From Bacillus sp. AFS015802 (GTDB taxonomy: Bacteria > Bacillota > Bacilli > Bacillales > Bacillaceae_B), in NCBI RefSeq assembly GCF_002561455.1, contig NZ_NTUP01000020.1, forward strand, positions 1 through 64,000: a stretch of 64,000 bases of DNA, written 5' to 3'. The translations under genes were made by a program, and so were the position numbers. The notes under the pieces were generated by a model. The model was not told where the DNA came from and searched no databases. It saw nothing but the letters and a program-made list of their open reading frames with translations. Within the stretch, counting starts at the first letter, position 1. Each line of letters opens with the position of its first letter. Shown here piece by piece: positions 26,772 to 35,176 of this stretch.

Positions 26772-27611
26772 ATGGTAAACAAGAAAGATTCAATGGGTAA
26801 TGAAGAGGTCTATACGGACTTTATTAACAGGATGACCTATGGTGAATACCTGGGGCTGGATATGTTACTTGACAGTCAGAAGCGGTTATCAGGTCACCAC
26901 GATGAAATGCTGTTCATCATCATCCATCAAGTCAGTGAGCTTTGGATGAAATTGATCCTGCATGAAATCCGTGCAAGCATCTCTTCCATCCAAAAAGGGG
27001 AACTGTCACCTGCATTTAAAATGCTTGCCCGGGTCTCAAAGATTCAATCACAGATCATACATGCATGGGATGTATTATCAACACTCACTCCATCAGAATA
27101 TGTTCAATTCAGGGACAGCCTGGGCCAAGCCTCAGGATTTCAATCGTACCAGTACAGGATGATTGAATTCGCCCTTGGGTATAAAACGAAGCATGTGCTT
27201 GAAATATATAAAAAAGATCCAGATTTATTAGTCCAGCTTAAAGAGGCCTATGAAGCCCCTTCCCTATATGATGTTTCCATCCTGGCTTTGGCGGATGCAG
27301 GGTTACCGATTCATGAAGACGTGAAGAAGCGTGATTATAAAAAGCCTTATAGTGAAGATCAGTCAGTACTCGAAGCCTGGACAACCGTCTACCAGAATCC
27401 TGATCAGTACTGGGACCTGTACGAATTGGCTGAGAAATTAATAGACCTTGAAGATTGGCTGCAGCAATGGAGATTCCGTCACATGAAAACCGTGGAGAGG
27501 ATCATAGGTCATAAAATGGGTACAGGTGGCTCCAGTGGTGTCGGATATCTAAAAAAAGTCCTTGATCACCGCTTCTTCCCCGAGCTTTGGAATGTACGGA
27601 CTAATCTTTAA
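26772..27611 (+). CDS. kynA: Tryptophan 2,3-dioxygenase
   Basis: 279-aa heme enzyme that opens the indole ring of L-tryptophan to N-formylkynurenine, the first step of the kynurenine pathway. [33 protein letters not shown] (substrate- and heme-pocket region) and [20 protein letters not shown] near the C-terminus are the family landmarks; the His in RFRHMK is the expected proximal heme ligand. I start it at 26772, where AAAGGGAGA is well placed, not at the upstream in-frame codon. The partners kynB and kynU, often in an operon with it, are not adjacent. Confidence 0.93.
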   Translation: MVNKKDSMGNEEVYTDFINRMTYGEYLGLDMLLDSQKRLSGHHDEMLFIIIHQVSELWMKLILHEIRASISSIQKGELSPAFKMLARVSKIQSQIIHAWDVLSTLTPSEYVQFRDSLGQASGFQSYQYRMIEFALGYKTKHVLEIYKKDPDLLVQLKEAYEAPSLYDVSILALADAGLPIHEDVKKRDYKKPYSEDQSVLEAWTTVYQNPDQYWDLYELAEKLIDLEDWLQQWRFRHMKTVERIIGHKMGTGGSSGVGYLKKVLDHRFFPELWNVRTNL

Positions 27612-27809
27612 TCCAGCTGCCCCACCGTATTTTTTTTGAGCTGAAAGAATAGATGTAATATTCACGCATTCTATCAGCCCATATTTATTTCAGCCATTCG
27701 TCAGGGTTGCCTTTTGCACGTTTACCTGATATTATGTAAGAGAATTATTTTTGTTCGGAATGGAAGGATGGACAAAGTTTTTAAAGCTTTTCGCCTTGAA
27801 GTTACATGA

Positions 27810-27826
27810 GCAAGAATAGTAATACA
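27810..27826 (+). promoter_or_regulatory. Conserved promoter-leader block of the first csp gene
   Basis: GCAAGAATAGTAATACA is identical to a block upstream of the other cold-shock gene (42432-42448, minus strand), in a similar position 30-50 nt before the start codon. It probably covers the -10 element and transcription start. Confidence 0.5.
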
Positions 27827-27858
27827 ATTGTGTGGAGAACACACGAGGAGGTAACATT

Positions 27859-28059
27859 ATGTTAGAAGGTACAGTTAAATGGTTTAACGCAGAAAAAGGT
27901 TTCGGATTCATCGAGCGCGAAGGTGGAGACGACGTGTTCGTACACTTCTCAGCTATTCAAGGCGAAGGATTCAAAACTTTAGAAGAAGGTCAAAAAGTTT
28001 CTTTCGAAATCGTTCAAGGAAACCGTGGCGACCAAGCTGCTAACGTAACGAAAGCATAA
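27859..28059 (+). CDS. Cold-shock protein, CspA/CspB family
   Basis: 66-aa single-stranded RNA/DNA-binding chaperone. KGFGFI (RNP1) and VFVHFSAI (RNP2) are intact. I start at the ATG at 27859, preceded by GAGGAGG; the nine upstream in-frame codons are leader. It differs at several positions from the second csp in this window (for example EREGGD against EVEGGD, and a [15 protein letters not shown] end). It has its own terminator. Confidence 0.95.
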   Translation: MLEGTVKWFNAEKGFGFIEREGGDDVFVHFSAIQGEGFKTLEEGQKVSFEIVQGNRGDQAANVTKA

Positions 28060-28073
28060 TTCATGCTGAACCG

Positions 28074-28100
28074 AAGACTCTACTCTGTAGAGTCTTTTTT
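28074..28100 (+). terminator. Terminator after the first csp gene
   Basis: AAGACTCTAC and GTAGAGTCTT form a 10-bp stem with a 3-nt loop, followed by a T-run. Confidence 0.92.
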
Positions 28101-28164
28101 CTTTGCCAATACATAAAAAAGTGTATACAATTAGCTTACCATGCTTACTAGGAGGCTTATGTGT

Positions 28165-28608
28165 ATGGCTAGACACTCTTTTCATATATCGACTGATTGG
28201 CCGGGACTCAGGAATGATATCGGTACCTTGAGCTCAGAGAATTTTCATACAAAAATTTCAATCCCGTCTGAGATGGACGGACCCGGAATCGGGACAAATC
28301 CTGATGAAATGCTTCTCGGGGCTGCTGCTACCTGTTACATCATCACACTTGCGGCGATGCTTGAAAGAAGTCAAATAGAAAAAACGGACTTAACGATGAC
28401 ATCCGAAGGAATTGTGGAAGTGGATAAAGGAGTCATCACATATAGGGAAATCATCCACCGACCTATCCTGACACTGGGTCCATCCACCACTGAAAAAGAC
28501 ATCACACTCGCTAAGAAATTAATCTTAAAGGCCGAACAATCCTGTATGATCACCCGAGCCATCAAGGGCAATGTGACTGTTTCTGTAGACCCTGAAATAC
28601 ATATGTAA
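28165..28608 (+). CDS. OsmC-family peroxiredoxin-like protein
   Basis: 147 aa from the ATG at 28165, 9 nt after AGGAGG; an ATG two codons earlier is also possible. The pattern fits the Staphylococcus SACOL1771-type OsmC subfamily: FHISTDWPG at the start, GIGTNPDEMLLGAAATCYIITLAAML around the first active-site Cys, and KAEQSCMITRAIKGNV with the second Cys. Such proteins reduce organic hydroperoxides. A weak promoter (TTGCCA 28103, TATACA 28124) lies between it and the csp terminator. It is monocistronic. Confidence 0.88.
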   Translation: MARHSFHISTDWPGLRNDIGTLSSENFHTKISIPSEMDGPGIGTNPDEMLLGAAATCYIITLAAMLERSQIEKTDLTMTSEGIVEVDKGVITYREIIHRPILTLGPSTTEKDITLAKKLILKAEQSCMITRAIKGNVTVSVDPEIHM

Positions 28609-28616
28609 CCTATGAC

Positions 28617-28648
28617 AAAGGGCACCCGATCGGATGCCCCTTGTTTAT
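28617..28648. terminator. Terminator between the OsmC and DUF3243 genes
   Basis: GGGCACCCGATCGGATGCCCC folds into a tight hairpin with flanking A- and T-runs. It lies between the two convergent genes. Confidence 0.75.
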
Positions 28649-28657
28649 GTCCCTATG

Positions 28658-28987
28658 TTACGATTCGGCGTGAACAAGCTTCACCAGCATATGGGAAAGC
28701 ATATGCTGCTCTTCCTTGTTTCCCGCTTTCCATAATTCATATAAAAGCTTTTCTTCCCTGTTTTTCGGTTCCTCATGAGCCGCAAGATAGTCCCCTACCT
28801 TCTGGGCTGCCTTTGCCTGCTGTTCTTCATTCATCCCTAACTTGTCCGCCAAGGAAACCTTGTTACCTAAGTATTCTTTAAAATGGTCAAAGTTTGAAAG
28901 AATATCCTCTTTTTTATCCTGGGACATCCGATCCAGTGTATTGTCTACCTTTGACTCCATCTTTTCCTCTGTAGAATGATTCGCCAT
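28658..28987 (-). CDS. DUF3243-domain protein (YmfJ-like)
   Basis: 109 aa. The region ILSNFDHFKEYLGNKVSLADKLGM through EEPKNREEKLLYELWKAGNKEEQHMLSHMLVKLV is the DUF3243 domain found in B. subtilis YmfJ and relatives. It is a small acidic helical soluble protein with no known function. The N-terminal 25 residues are a hydrophilic extension. GAGAGG precedes the ATG. It is monocistronic and converges on the OsmC gene. Confidence 0.85.
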   Translation of the reverse strand: MANHSTEEKMESKVDNTLDRMSQDKKEDILSNFDHFKEYLGNKVSLADKLGMNEEQQAKAAQKVGDYLAAHEEPKNREEKLLYELWKAGNKEEQHMLSHMLVKLVHAES

Positions 28988-29161
28988 CTAAACAACCTCT
29001 CCTCTCATTCATCTACTATGTATATTCCCAGGGCAGGAATTACTAAACATCTTTTTCTTATATTTGGAAGTATCTCTACTATATAAAAGCTAGTATTGAC
29101 CATTCATCCGGTTATACACCGAGGGTATTTCGTACATCTGAAACTCCCCAACTCTCTCTAT

Positions 29162-29195
29162 ATTGTTTAACTCTCCAATAAACCGTGTAAACAAT
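29162..29195 (+). promoter_or_regulatory. Possible sigma-B-like promoter and inverted repeat for the SDR-ALDH operon
   Basis: GTTTAA (29165-29170) and GTGTAA (29185-29190) are 14 bp apart, one base off the sigma-B pattern GTTTAA-N12-14-GGGWAW. The same bases form inverted arms ATTGTTTA and TAAACAAT, so an operator is an alternative reading. Confidence 0.35.
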
Positions 29196-29236
29196 AAGGA
29201 GGTAAATAAGCTAAAGGATTTTTTAAGGAGGAGAAA

Positions 29237-29980
29237 ATGATTATGAGTTCAAAGAAAGTAGCGATTATTACTGGAGCAAGCAGTGGGATTGGTCAGGCAA
29301 CGGCAAAGGAATTAGCATCGAAAGACATCACCGTGATGCTTGCCGCGAGACGGGAAGAACGATTAAAGGAATTAAAAGATGAAATAGAGCAGATGGGCGG
29401 CACGGCTTATTATCATGTAACAGACGTGACCAACGTCGAAGAAATGGAACAACTGGCGAAAAAAACGGTGGAAGAAGCCGGACAAATCGATGTATTGGTC
29501 AATAATGCCGGACTGATGCCCCTGTCACTTATCAATAAACGCAAAATCAAAGAATGGGACCAGATGGTTGATGTAAATATTAAAGGGGTACTCTATGGAA
29601 TAGCTGCGGTTCTTCCTTATATGGAGGAGAAAAAATCAGGACACATCATTAATATTTCATCGGTTGCCGGTCATAAAGTGATGCCGGGCAGTTCTGTTTA
29701 TAGCGGGACCAAATATGCCGTCCGTGCGATCACGGAAGGATTGAGGCAGGAAATGAACGCATCCCATAACATCCGGACAACGATCATCTGTCCTGGGGCT
29801 GTAGCGACTGAGCTGACTGAAACGATCACAGATGAAGATATCCTAGCCGGATTCAAGGATCGTGACATGAAGCCCCTCGACAGTGAGAATATTGCCAAAG
29901 CGATTTCTTATGCCGTCGAGCAGCCAAATCATGTAGACGTAAATGAGATCATTGTACGCCCAACCCAACAAGACATGTAA
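29237..29980 (+). CDS. Classical short-chain dehydrogenase/reductase
   Basis: 247-aa NAD(P)-dependent oxidoreductase. TGASSGIG (nucleotide binding), NNAG, the catalytic Ser of NISSVAG and YSGTK (Tyr-xxx-Lys) are all present. After the glycine motif come basic residues (AARREERL) that favour NADP. AAGGAGGAG precedes the ATG. It is the first gene of a two-gene operon with an aldehyde dehydrogenase 21 nt downstream. Together they could interconvert alcohols or ketones and oxidise the resulting aldehyde. The substrate is unknown. Confidence 0.9.
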   Translation: MIMSSKKVAIITGASSGIGQATAKELASKDITVMLAARREERLKELKDEIEQMGGTAYYHVTDVTNVEEMEQLAKKTVEEAGQIDVLVNNAGLMPLSLINKRKIKEWDQMVDVNIKGVLYGIAAVLPYMEEKKSGHIINISSVAGHKVMPGSSVYSGTKYAVRAITEGLRQEMNASHNIRTTIICPGAVATELTETITDEDILAGFKDRDMKPLDSENIAKAISYAVEQPNHVDVNEIIVRPTQQDM

Positions 29981-30001
29981 ACAACAAGGAGGAGAATGTT
30001 C

Positions 30002-31468
30002 ATGAATACTCAATTTGACAAGCTTTTCATCAATGGTGAATGGGTGGAAGGAAGCAGTGAAAATTCGATTCCCAATCTGAACCCCTTTGACCATACCGAA
30101 ATAGGTTCCATCACAGCAGCCAGTAAGGAAGATCTCGATAAAGCCTACAAGTCCGCACAAGAAGCCCAGAAATCCTGGGCTCATGAACTTCCTCAAACAA
30201 AGAGGGAGATCATGGAAAAGGCCGTCTCCGTTGTGGAAGAAAACAAGGATCTAATTATTGAATGGCTGATCAAGGAGTCCGGCAGCACGTATATGAAAGC
30301 TGCTGGTGAAGTGACTGTTTCCATTAACAGCATGAAGGAAGCTGCTACGTATCCGTATAGAATGGAAGGAAAAATCCTGCCCTCCCAGGTTCCGGGGAAA
30401 GAAAACCGTGTATATAGAGAACCACTTGGAGTCGTAGGCGTCATCAGCCCATGGAACTTCCCATTCCATTTAGCCGTGCGGTCCATTGCGACTGCCCTGG
30501 CAACAGGAAACGGGGTCGTCGTTAAACCGGCCACACATACTCCCGTGACAGGCGGACTTTTATTTGCAAGTATTTTTGAAGAAGCGGGCCTTCCAAAAGG
30601 CTTACTGAATGTAGTCGTGGGTAAAGGTTCGGAAATTGGGGATGACATTGTGACTCATCCGATTCCCCGTTTAATATCCTTTACCGGTTCAACCGAAGTG
30701 GGGAGACATATCGGTGAGCTTGCAGGAAAGAATCTCAAGAAAACGGCTCTGGAATTAGGCGGGAATAACGTCTTCATCGTCCTTGATGATGCAGACCTCG
30801 ATCAGGCTGTCGAATCCGCACTATTCGGTAAATTTTATCATCAAGGGCAAATTTGCATGAGCATCAACCGGATCATCGTTCAAAAAGGCTTATATGATAA
30901 GTTCGTGGATGCCTTTGTATCTCGTGTAAAACAGCTGAATGCAGGAGACCCTTCGGAAAAAACGACCCATATCGGGCCATTGATTGACCAGAACCAAGTA
31001 GACCGGATATTGAAAGATATTGAGAGCAGTAAGGAGCAGGGGGCAGAAGTCGTACTTGGAGGCAGCGCAGATAAGAACTTACTGCATCCTACCGTCATGA
31101 CCCATGTTTCAAACTCAATGCCGATTGCGAAGAATGAAATCTTCGGACCGGTTGCAGCCATCATTCCGTTTGAAGAGGATGAAGAGGCTATACGTTTAGC
31201 GAATGAACACCCATACGGCTTAAGCGGTGCGGTCCACTCTTCTTCCATCGAGAGAGCGACGAACGTGGCGCATCAAGTAGAGACCGGGATGATCCATATC
31301 AATGATGAACCCGTGAATGACGAGCCCCATATGCCATTCGGTGGTGAGAAGGATTCAGGGCTCGGACGCTTTAACGGAGAATGGGCCCTCGAAGAATTCA
31401 CGACGGTGAAATGGGTGGCCGTTCAACATAAAAGAAGGGATTATGGTCCTTTCATTGAAAAAAGATAA
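30002..31468 (+). CDS. Aldehyde dehydrogenase (benzaldehyde/vanillin-type, YfmT-like)
   Basis: 488-aa NAD(P)-dependent aldehyde dehydrogenase. The catalytic Cys sits in GQICMSINR, the general base Glu in ALELGGNN, the oxyanion Asn in SPWNFP, and FTGSTEVGRHI lines the cofactor site. The sequence is closest in feel to the aromatic-aldehyde branch that includes B. subtilis YfmT (vanillin dehydrogenase). The ATG at 30002 is 9 nt after AGGAGG; an ATG two codons upstream is the alternative. It is in an operon with the SDR gene. Confidence 0.9.
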   Translation: MNTQFDKLFINGEWVEGSSENSIPNLNPFDHTEIGSITAASKEDLDKAYKSAQEAQKSWAHELPQTKREIMEKAVSVVEENKDLIIEWLIKESGSTYMKAAGEVTVSINSMKEAATYPYRMEGKILPSQVPGKENRVYREPLGVVGVISPWNFPFHLAVRSIATALATGNGVVVKPATHTPVTGGLLFASIFEEAGLPKGLLNVVVGKGSEIGDDIVTHPIPRLISFTGSTEVGRHIGELAGKNLKKTALELGGNNVFIVLDDADLDQAVESALFGKFYHQGQICMSINRIIVQKGLYDKFVDAFVSRVKQLNAGDPSEKTTHIGPLIDQNQVDRILKDIESSKEQGAEVVLGGSADKNLLHPTVMTHVSNSMPIAKNEIFGPVAAIIPFEEDEEAIRLANEHPYGLSGAVHSSSIERATNVAHQVETGMIHINDEPVNDEPHMPFGGEKDSGLGRFNGEWALEEFTTVKWVAVQHKRRDYGPFIEKR

Positions 31469-31469
31469 C

Positions 31470-31498
31470 AAAAAGCGAGTCGTGCTGACTCGCTTTTT
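31470..31498. terminator. Bidirectional terminator between the ALDH gene and nrdB
   Basis: AAAAAGCGAGTC (31470-31481) and GACTCGCTTTTT (31487-31498) form a perfect 12-bp stem. Confidence 0.93.
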
Positions 31499-31510
31499 GT
31501 TATGGCCTAT

Positions 31511-32548
31511 TTAAAGCTCATCAAATCCATTCGCATCCGATGTCTTCGTGTATTGTCTTGATTTTTGTTCAAAAAAGTCGGTCTTCCCTCTATCCACTTC
31601 CTGATAGGCTATGATCCATTTGAGTGGATTGGTCTTGTACCCCTCGAAAGGATCATCAAAACCCAATTGTTTCGCTCTCTTATTGGCCATGAATTTTATA
31701 TAATCCTCCAGGTCGCTCATTAAGAGACCCTCCATATGGTCTCCGATGATTTCCCTTCCCCACTCTATTTCAAGGAGGGCTGCCTGTTTAAATGTTTCCT
31801 TCCCGAAGATATAGAGCTCCTCTGTGCGATAAGACGGATACTCGTTCAACACCTCTTTAAATATCTTTTCAAATAACCCCACATGGATCTGTTCATCCCG
31901 ATTGATATAATTGATCATCGTACTTGTTGCAACCATTTTCTGGTTCCTCGCCAGATTGTAGAAAAAGGCAAAACCAGAATAGAAGAACAACCCTTCCAGA
32001 ATGACATCAAAAATAATCGATTTCAATAAATGTTCAACCGTCGGCGCTTCCACAAACCCCTTATATCCATTTGTAATGAATTCATTTCTCTTTATCAGAA
32101 TGGGATCGTTCTTCCAGTAGTCAAATACTTCATCCTGCTTACTTTTCGAAACAATGCTGGACAAGACATAACTGTAGGAATGATTATGCACAACCTCTTG
32201 CTGAGCCAATATGATCATCAGGGCATTCAAACTGGAATCGGTCAGATAATCTGCCACTTTCCCTGCATAATCGGTCTGAACGCTATCAAGAAGGGCTAGC
32301 AGCCCAATGATTTTCAAAAAGGAGTTCTGCTCTCTTTCTGATAAAGTAGGGAATTGCTTTATATCCTTGGCCATATTGATTTCAAAAGGGGTCCAGAAAT
32401 TCCCCAGCATTCTCTTATATTTGGGATAAGCCCAAGAAAATCGCACGTCATCCCAGTTTAATATATTGGAGCTTTCCCCATTTATAATTCCCGTTGATTT
32501 ATTCGGTGCCTGTGAATCGATCAGGACCCGCTGTTTCAATCCATTCAT
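31511..32548 (-). CDS. nrdB: Ribonucleotide reductase class Ia-type small subunit
   Basis: 345-aa R2 protein that holds the diiron-tyrosyl radical cofactor. By comparison with E. coli R2 the ligands are D88, E118, H121, E185, E219 and H222, and the radical Tyr is Y125 in EVVHNHSYSYV, so the classic radical chemistry should work. The C-terminus (TSDANGFDEL) would dock into the large subunit. It is the second gene of an operon, 19 nt after nrdA, and falls under the NrdR/B12 control region upstream of nrdA. No nrdI or nrdH is nearby, arguing against class Ib. Confidence 0.92.
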   Translation of the reverse strand: MNGLKQRVLIDSQAPNKSTGIINGESSNILNWDDVRFSWAYPKYKRMLGNFWTPFEINMAKDIKQFPTLSEREQNSFLKIIGLLALLDSVQTDYAGKVADYLTDSSLNALMIILAQQEVVHNHSYSYVLSSIVSKSKQDEVFDYWKNDPILIKRNEFITNGYKGFVEAPTVEHLLKSIIFDVILEGLFFYSGFAFFYNLARNQKMVATSTMINYINRDEQIHVGLFEKIFKEVLNEYPSYRTEELYIFGKETFKQAALLEIEWGREIIGDHMEGLLMSDLEDYIKFMANKRAKQLGFDDPFEGYKTNPLKWIIAYQEVDRGKTDFFEQKSRQYTKTSDANGFDEL

Positions 32549-32567
32549 CTTTCATCCATCCTCCCTG

Positions 32568-34808
32568 CTAGCTATGACAACTTTCACATTCTTCAAAATT
32601 GGACACGGACGTTGACCTGACATAATAAGTGGTTTTCAAGCCGGACTTCCATGCATCGAGATGAAGATCCAATAATTGTTTGGCCTTAATATCATTTCGC
32701 ACATACAAATTGAACGAAATCCCCTGATCAATATGCCTCTGTCTCTTCTCGTTCTGTTCCACACTCCAATGTTGGTCTATCGTATAGGCCGTCTTGTAAT
32801 ACCAGGTGGTTTTCGGGGATAAATCAGGAGCGGTAACTGGAATCTTGTAATCTTTCTTTTCTTCGGAATACTGGAGCCTGAATATCGGATCGATGCTCGC
32901 AGATGATCCAGCGATGATGGAAGTGGAAGAATTGGGTGCAACGGCCATTAGGTATCCGTTACGCATCCCTTTGTCAGAAACCTCATCCCTTAATTCAATC
33001 CATCTCTCACTGGAATATCCACGCTTTGTAAAATACTCTCCCGTGGACCAGTCCGATCCTTCGAAATAAGGATATGCCCCCTTCTCTATTGCCAGTTCGT
33101 GACTTGCTTTTATCGTGTAGTAAGCAATCTCTTCATAAAGGAAATCACAATAGTCCACTGCCTCCTTGCTTTCCCATTTTAATCCTTTTAACGCAAGAAG
33201 GTGATGCCATCCGAAGGTGCCTAACCCGATTCCCCTATACCGTTGATTGGTTATTTGAGCCTGAAGCACTGGAAGGTCATTCAAATCGATCACATTATCC
33301 AGAAGCCTTACCCCTATGGATACGACTCTTTTCAACTCATCTTCCATAATGGCCTTGGCTAAGGAGATGGAGGCGAGATTGCAGACGACGTAGTCTCCCG
33401 GTGACTTGTAGGTCACAATCTTCCCGTCTTGTATCACTTCTTCTTCTACGACCGTGGCACTCATATTCTGAGCGATTTCCGTACATAAATTACTGCAATA
33501 GATCATCCCTTTATGGTGATTGGCATTTAAACGGTTGACTGTGTCCCGGTAAAACATATAGGGGGTCCCCGTTTCGAGCTGGGATATCATGATCCGCTTA
33601 AAAATGTCAATTGCCGGCACCACTTCCCTCGAAAGGGATGGGTGGGCCACACATTCCCGGTATTTCTCCCGAAAAGAACCACCGCCTTCTTTTTCGTCAT
33701 AGAAATCTTCCAGGGAAAACCCCATGACCACTTTCACTTCATGAGGGTCAAATAGATACCAGTCTCCTCTACTCTCCACTTGTTCCATAAATAAATCCGG
33801 TATAGAGACACCTGTGAAAAGGTCGTGGGTCCTTTGCCTTTCGTCCCCATTGTTCAGGCGGGTATCAAGAAAGGGAAAGATGTCTTTATGCCAGGCATCT
33901 AAATAGACGGCAATCGCCCCTTGACGCTGACCTAATTGATCGACGGAAACCGCCGTATTATTCAGCTGCTTCATCCAGGGGATGACTCCTGAACTCACCC
34001 CTTTAAAGCCTTTAATATCACTGCCCCTGCTTCTTACCTTCCCCAAATAAATACCAAGTCCTCCGCCATTTTTGCTCAGGGTGGAAACGTCTGTATTGCT
34101 GTCATAAATGCTTCTTAAGTCATCCTCCACAGTATCTATGAAACAGCTGGATAACTGGCCATGGCTTTTTCCTGCATTCGCAAACGTAGGCGTTGCCACC
34201 GTCATATACAAATTGGAGAGGGCCCAATAAGCTTCTTTAATCAATGACATTCTCTTTCCTTTCGCTTCGTTCCTGAACAGCGTCATGCTAATGATCATAA
34301 AGCGCTCCTGAGGCAACTCCAGAATTCTTCCTTCATGGGACTTTGTTAAATACCTTTCGGCCAATGTAACGATTCCTATGTAAGTAAAAAGATCGTCACG
34401 GCTTGAGTCCAACATCGACCCCAGATGTTCCATTTCCTCCCTATTATATGAATCCAGCAGTGCCGGGGAGTATAACCCTGCTGCGGTTAAGTCTTTGATT
34501 CGTTCATAGAAGGATCCGTAAAGATCGGCTTCTGGTATCCCCCTTGCCCGGGAGACTTTATGATATAGATCCTTTATATATATCGATTGGGCCACATAGG
34601 TCCATCCCGGTTCTTGTGAGGTGATCCGTTCAACGGCTGCCAGGATCATGAAATGATAGAGCTTTTCTTTGGTCAGATCGGTCTGTTGATTTGCATATAA
34701 CAAAATCTTCTCATTGTATTCTTCGAAATAAAGATCCGAAAACCGATTGTGCAGAGTATCAAGAATTCCTTCCACTTCTTTTTGCTGTTCATTTACTGTA
34801 ATTGACAT
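32568..34808 (-). CDS. nrdA: Ribonucleotide reductase class Ia-type large subunit
   Basis: 746 aa from the ATG at 34808 (GGGAGGAATAGTT before it); an upstream in-frame stretch is leader RNA. Active-site parts are visible: the Cys of LSSCFID, the NLCTE box carrying the thiyl-radical Cys, the VCNLASISL Cys, the paired Tyr of KTTYYVRS for radical transfer, and a C-terminal CESC redox pair. I see no N-terminal ATP-cone, so dATP inhibition through that domain is not expected. It reduces ribonucleoside diphosphates with NrdB. Upstream are a cobalamin riboswitch with a terminator and paired NrdR-type boxes. Confidence 0.92.
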   Translation of the reverse strand: MSITVNEQQKEVEGILDTLHNRFSDLYFEEYNEKILLYANQQTDLTKEKLYHFMILAAVERITSQEPGWTYVAQSIYIKDLYHKVSRARGIPEADLYGSFYERIKDLTAAGLYSPALLDSYNREEMEHLGSMLDSSRDDLFTYIGIVTLAERYLTKSHEGRILELPQERFMIISMTLFRNEAKGKRMSLIKEAYWALSNLYMTVATPTFANAGKSHGQLSSCFIDTVEDDLRSIYDSNTDVSTLSKNGGGLGIYLGKVRSRGSDIKGFKGVSSGVIPWMKQLNNTAVSVDQLGQRQGAIAVYLDAWHKDIFPFLDTRLNNGDERQRTHDLFTGVSIPDLFMEQVESRGDWYLFDPHEVKVVMGFSLEDFYDEKEGGGSFREKYRECVAHPSLSREVVPAIDIFKRIMISQLETGTPYMFYRDTVNRLNANHHKGMIYCSNLCTEIAQNMSATVVEEEVIQDGKIVTYKSPGDYVVCNLASISLAKAIMEDELKRVVSIGVRLLDNVIDLNDLPVLQAQITNQRYRGIGLGTFGWHHLLALKGLKWESKEAVDYCDFLYEEIAYYTIKASHELAIEKGAYPYFEGSDWSTGEYFTKRGYSSERWIELRDEVSDKGMRNGYLMAVAPNSSTSIIAGSSASIDPIFRLQYSEEKKDYKIPVTAPDLSPKTTWYYKTAYTIDQHWSVEQNEKRQRHIDQGISFNLYVRNDIKAKQLLDLHLDAWKSGLKTTYYVRSTSVSNFEECESCHS

Positions 34809-34850
34809 AACTATTCCTCCCATTTTACACAGTGGGGAGGGAGTACAAAG

Positions 34851-34880
34851 AAAGCCCATCCTTCTAATAGGATGGGCTTT
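34851..34880 (-). terminator. Riboswitch-controlled leader terminator of nrdAB
   Basis: AAAGCCCATCCT (34851-34862) and AGGATGGGCTTT (34869-34880) form a 12-bp stem followed on the minus strand by CTTTGT. It sits between the B12 aptamer and nrdA and is the likely expression platform. Confidence 0.85.
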
Positions 34881-34959
34881 ATAAATACGGAGATAGTAAT
34901 AGACTTCCGGCTATTTCAATCCTCGCTTTATCCTCCCAATTCCCGAAGAAGATAACACG

Positions 34960-35135
34960 TGATAAATAAGGCAGGTCTCCTGACTCGCGCTTCATTCTAC
35001 TTTAAGGCCTTCCCATCGATACGACAGTGGCAGTTCCTTATTTCGTCAGCACTTACAGTTGCGGGGACAGCTCCGGATTCTCACCGGATTCCCTTTTAAG
35101 TCTCATCAGACACCTTATTCACAGGTTATAATCAA
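34960..35135 (-). ncRNA. Cobalamin (B12) riboswitch
   Basis: The minus strand carries the conserved parts in order: AATCCGGTGAGAATCCGGAG, CTGTCCCCGCAACTGTAAG, GCCACTG, GGGAAGGC, and the 3-prime GCGAGTCAGGAGACCTGCC near 34970-34990. This is an unmistakable adenosylcobalamin-type aptamer. With the terminator downstream, bound B12 should switch nrdAB off. The 5-prime end is approximate. Confidence 0.95.
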
Positions 35136-35176
35136 TATGTAGTTATATATATAGTCATAAACACAAAATATTGTGT
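35129..35176 (-). promoter_or_regulatory. Paired NrdR boxes upstream of nrdAB
   Basis: ACACAATATTTTGTGT (minus strand, 35161-35176) closely matches the NrdR palindrome. A weaker half-match, ACTACATATTGATT (35130-35143), lies 32 bp away centre to centre, the typical three-turn spacing of NrdR box pairs. This implies repression by NrdR-ATP/dATP. Confidence 0.75.

Noticed and set aside
27631-27685. Hairpin GCTGAAAGAAT/ATTCTATCAGC as a kynA terminator
   Set aside because: Contains a mismatch and long loop and is not followed by a T-run; not convincing.
30193-30648. 151-codon minus-strand frame inside the aldehyde dehydrogenase gene
   Set aside because: Antisense shadow of a gene with full catalytic motifs.
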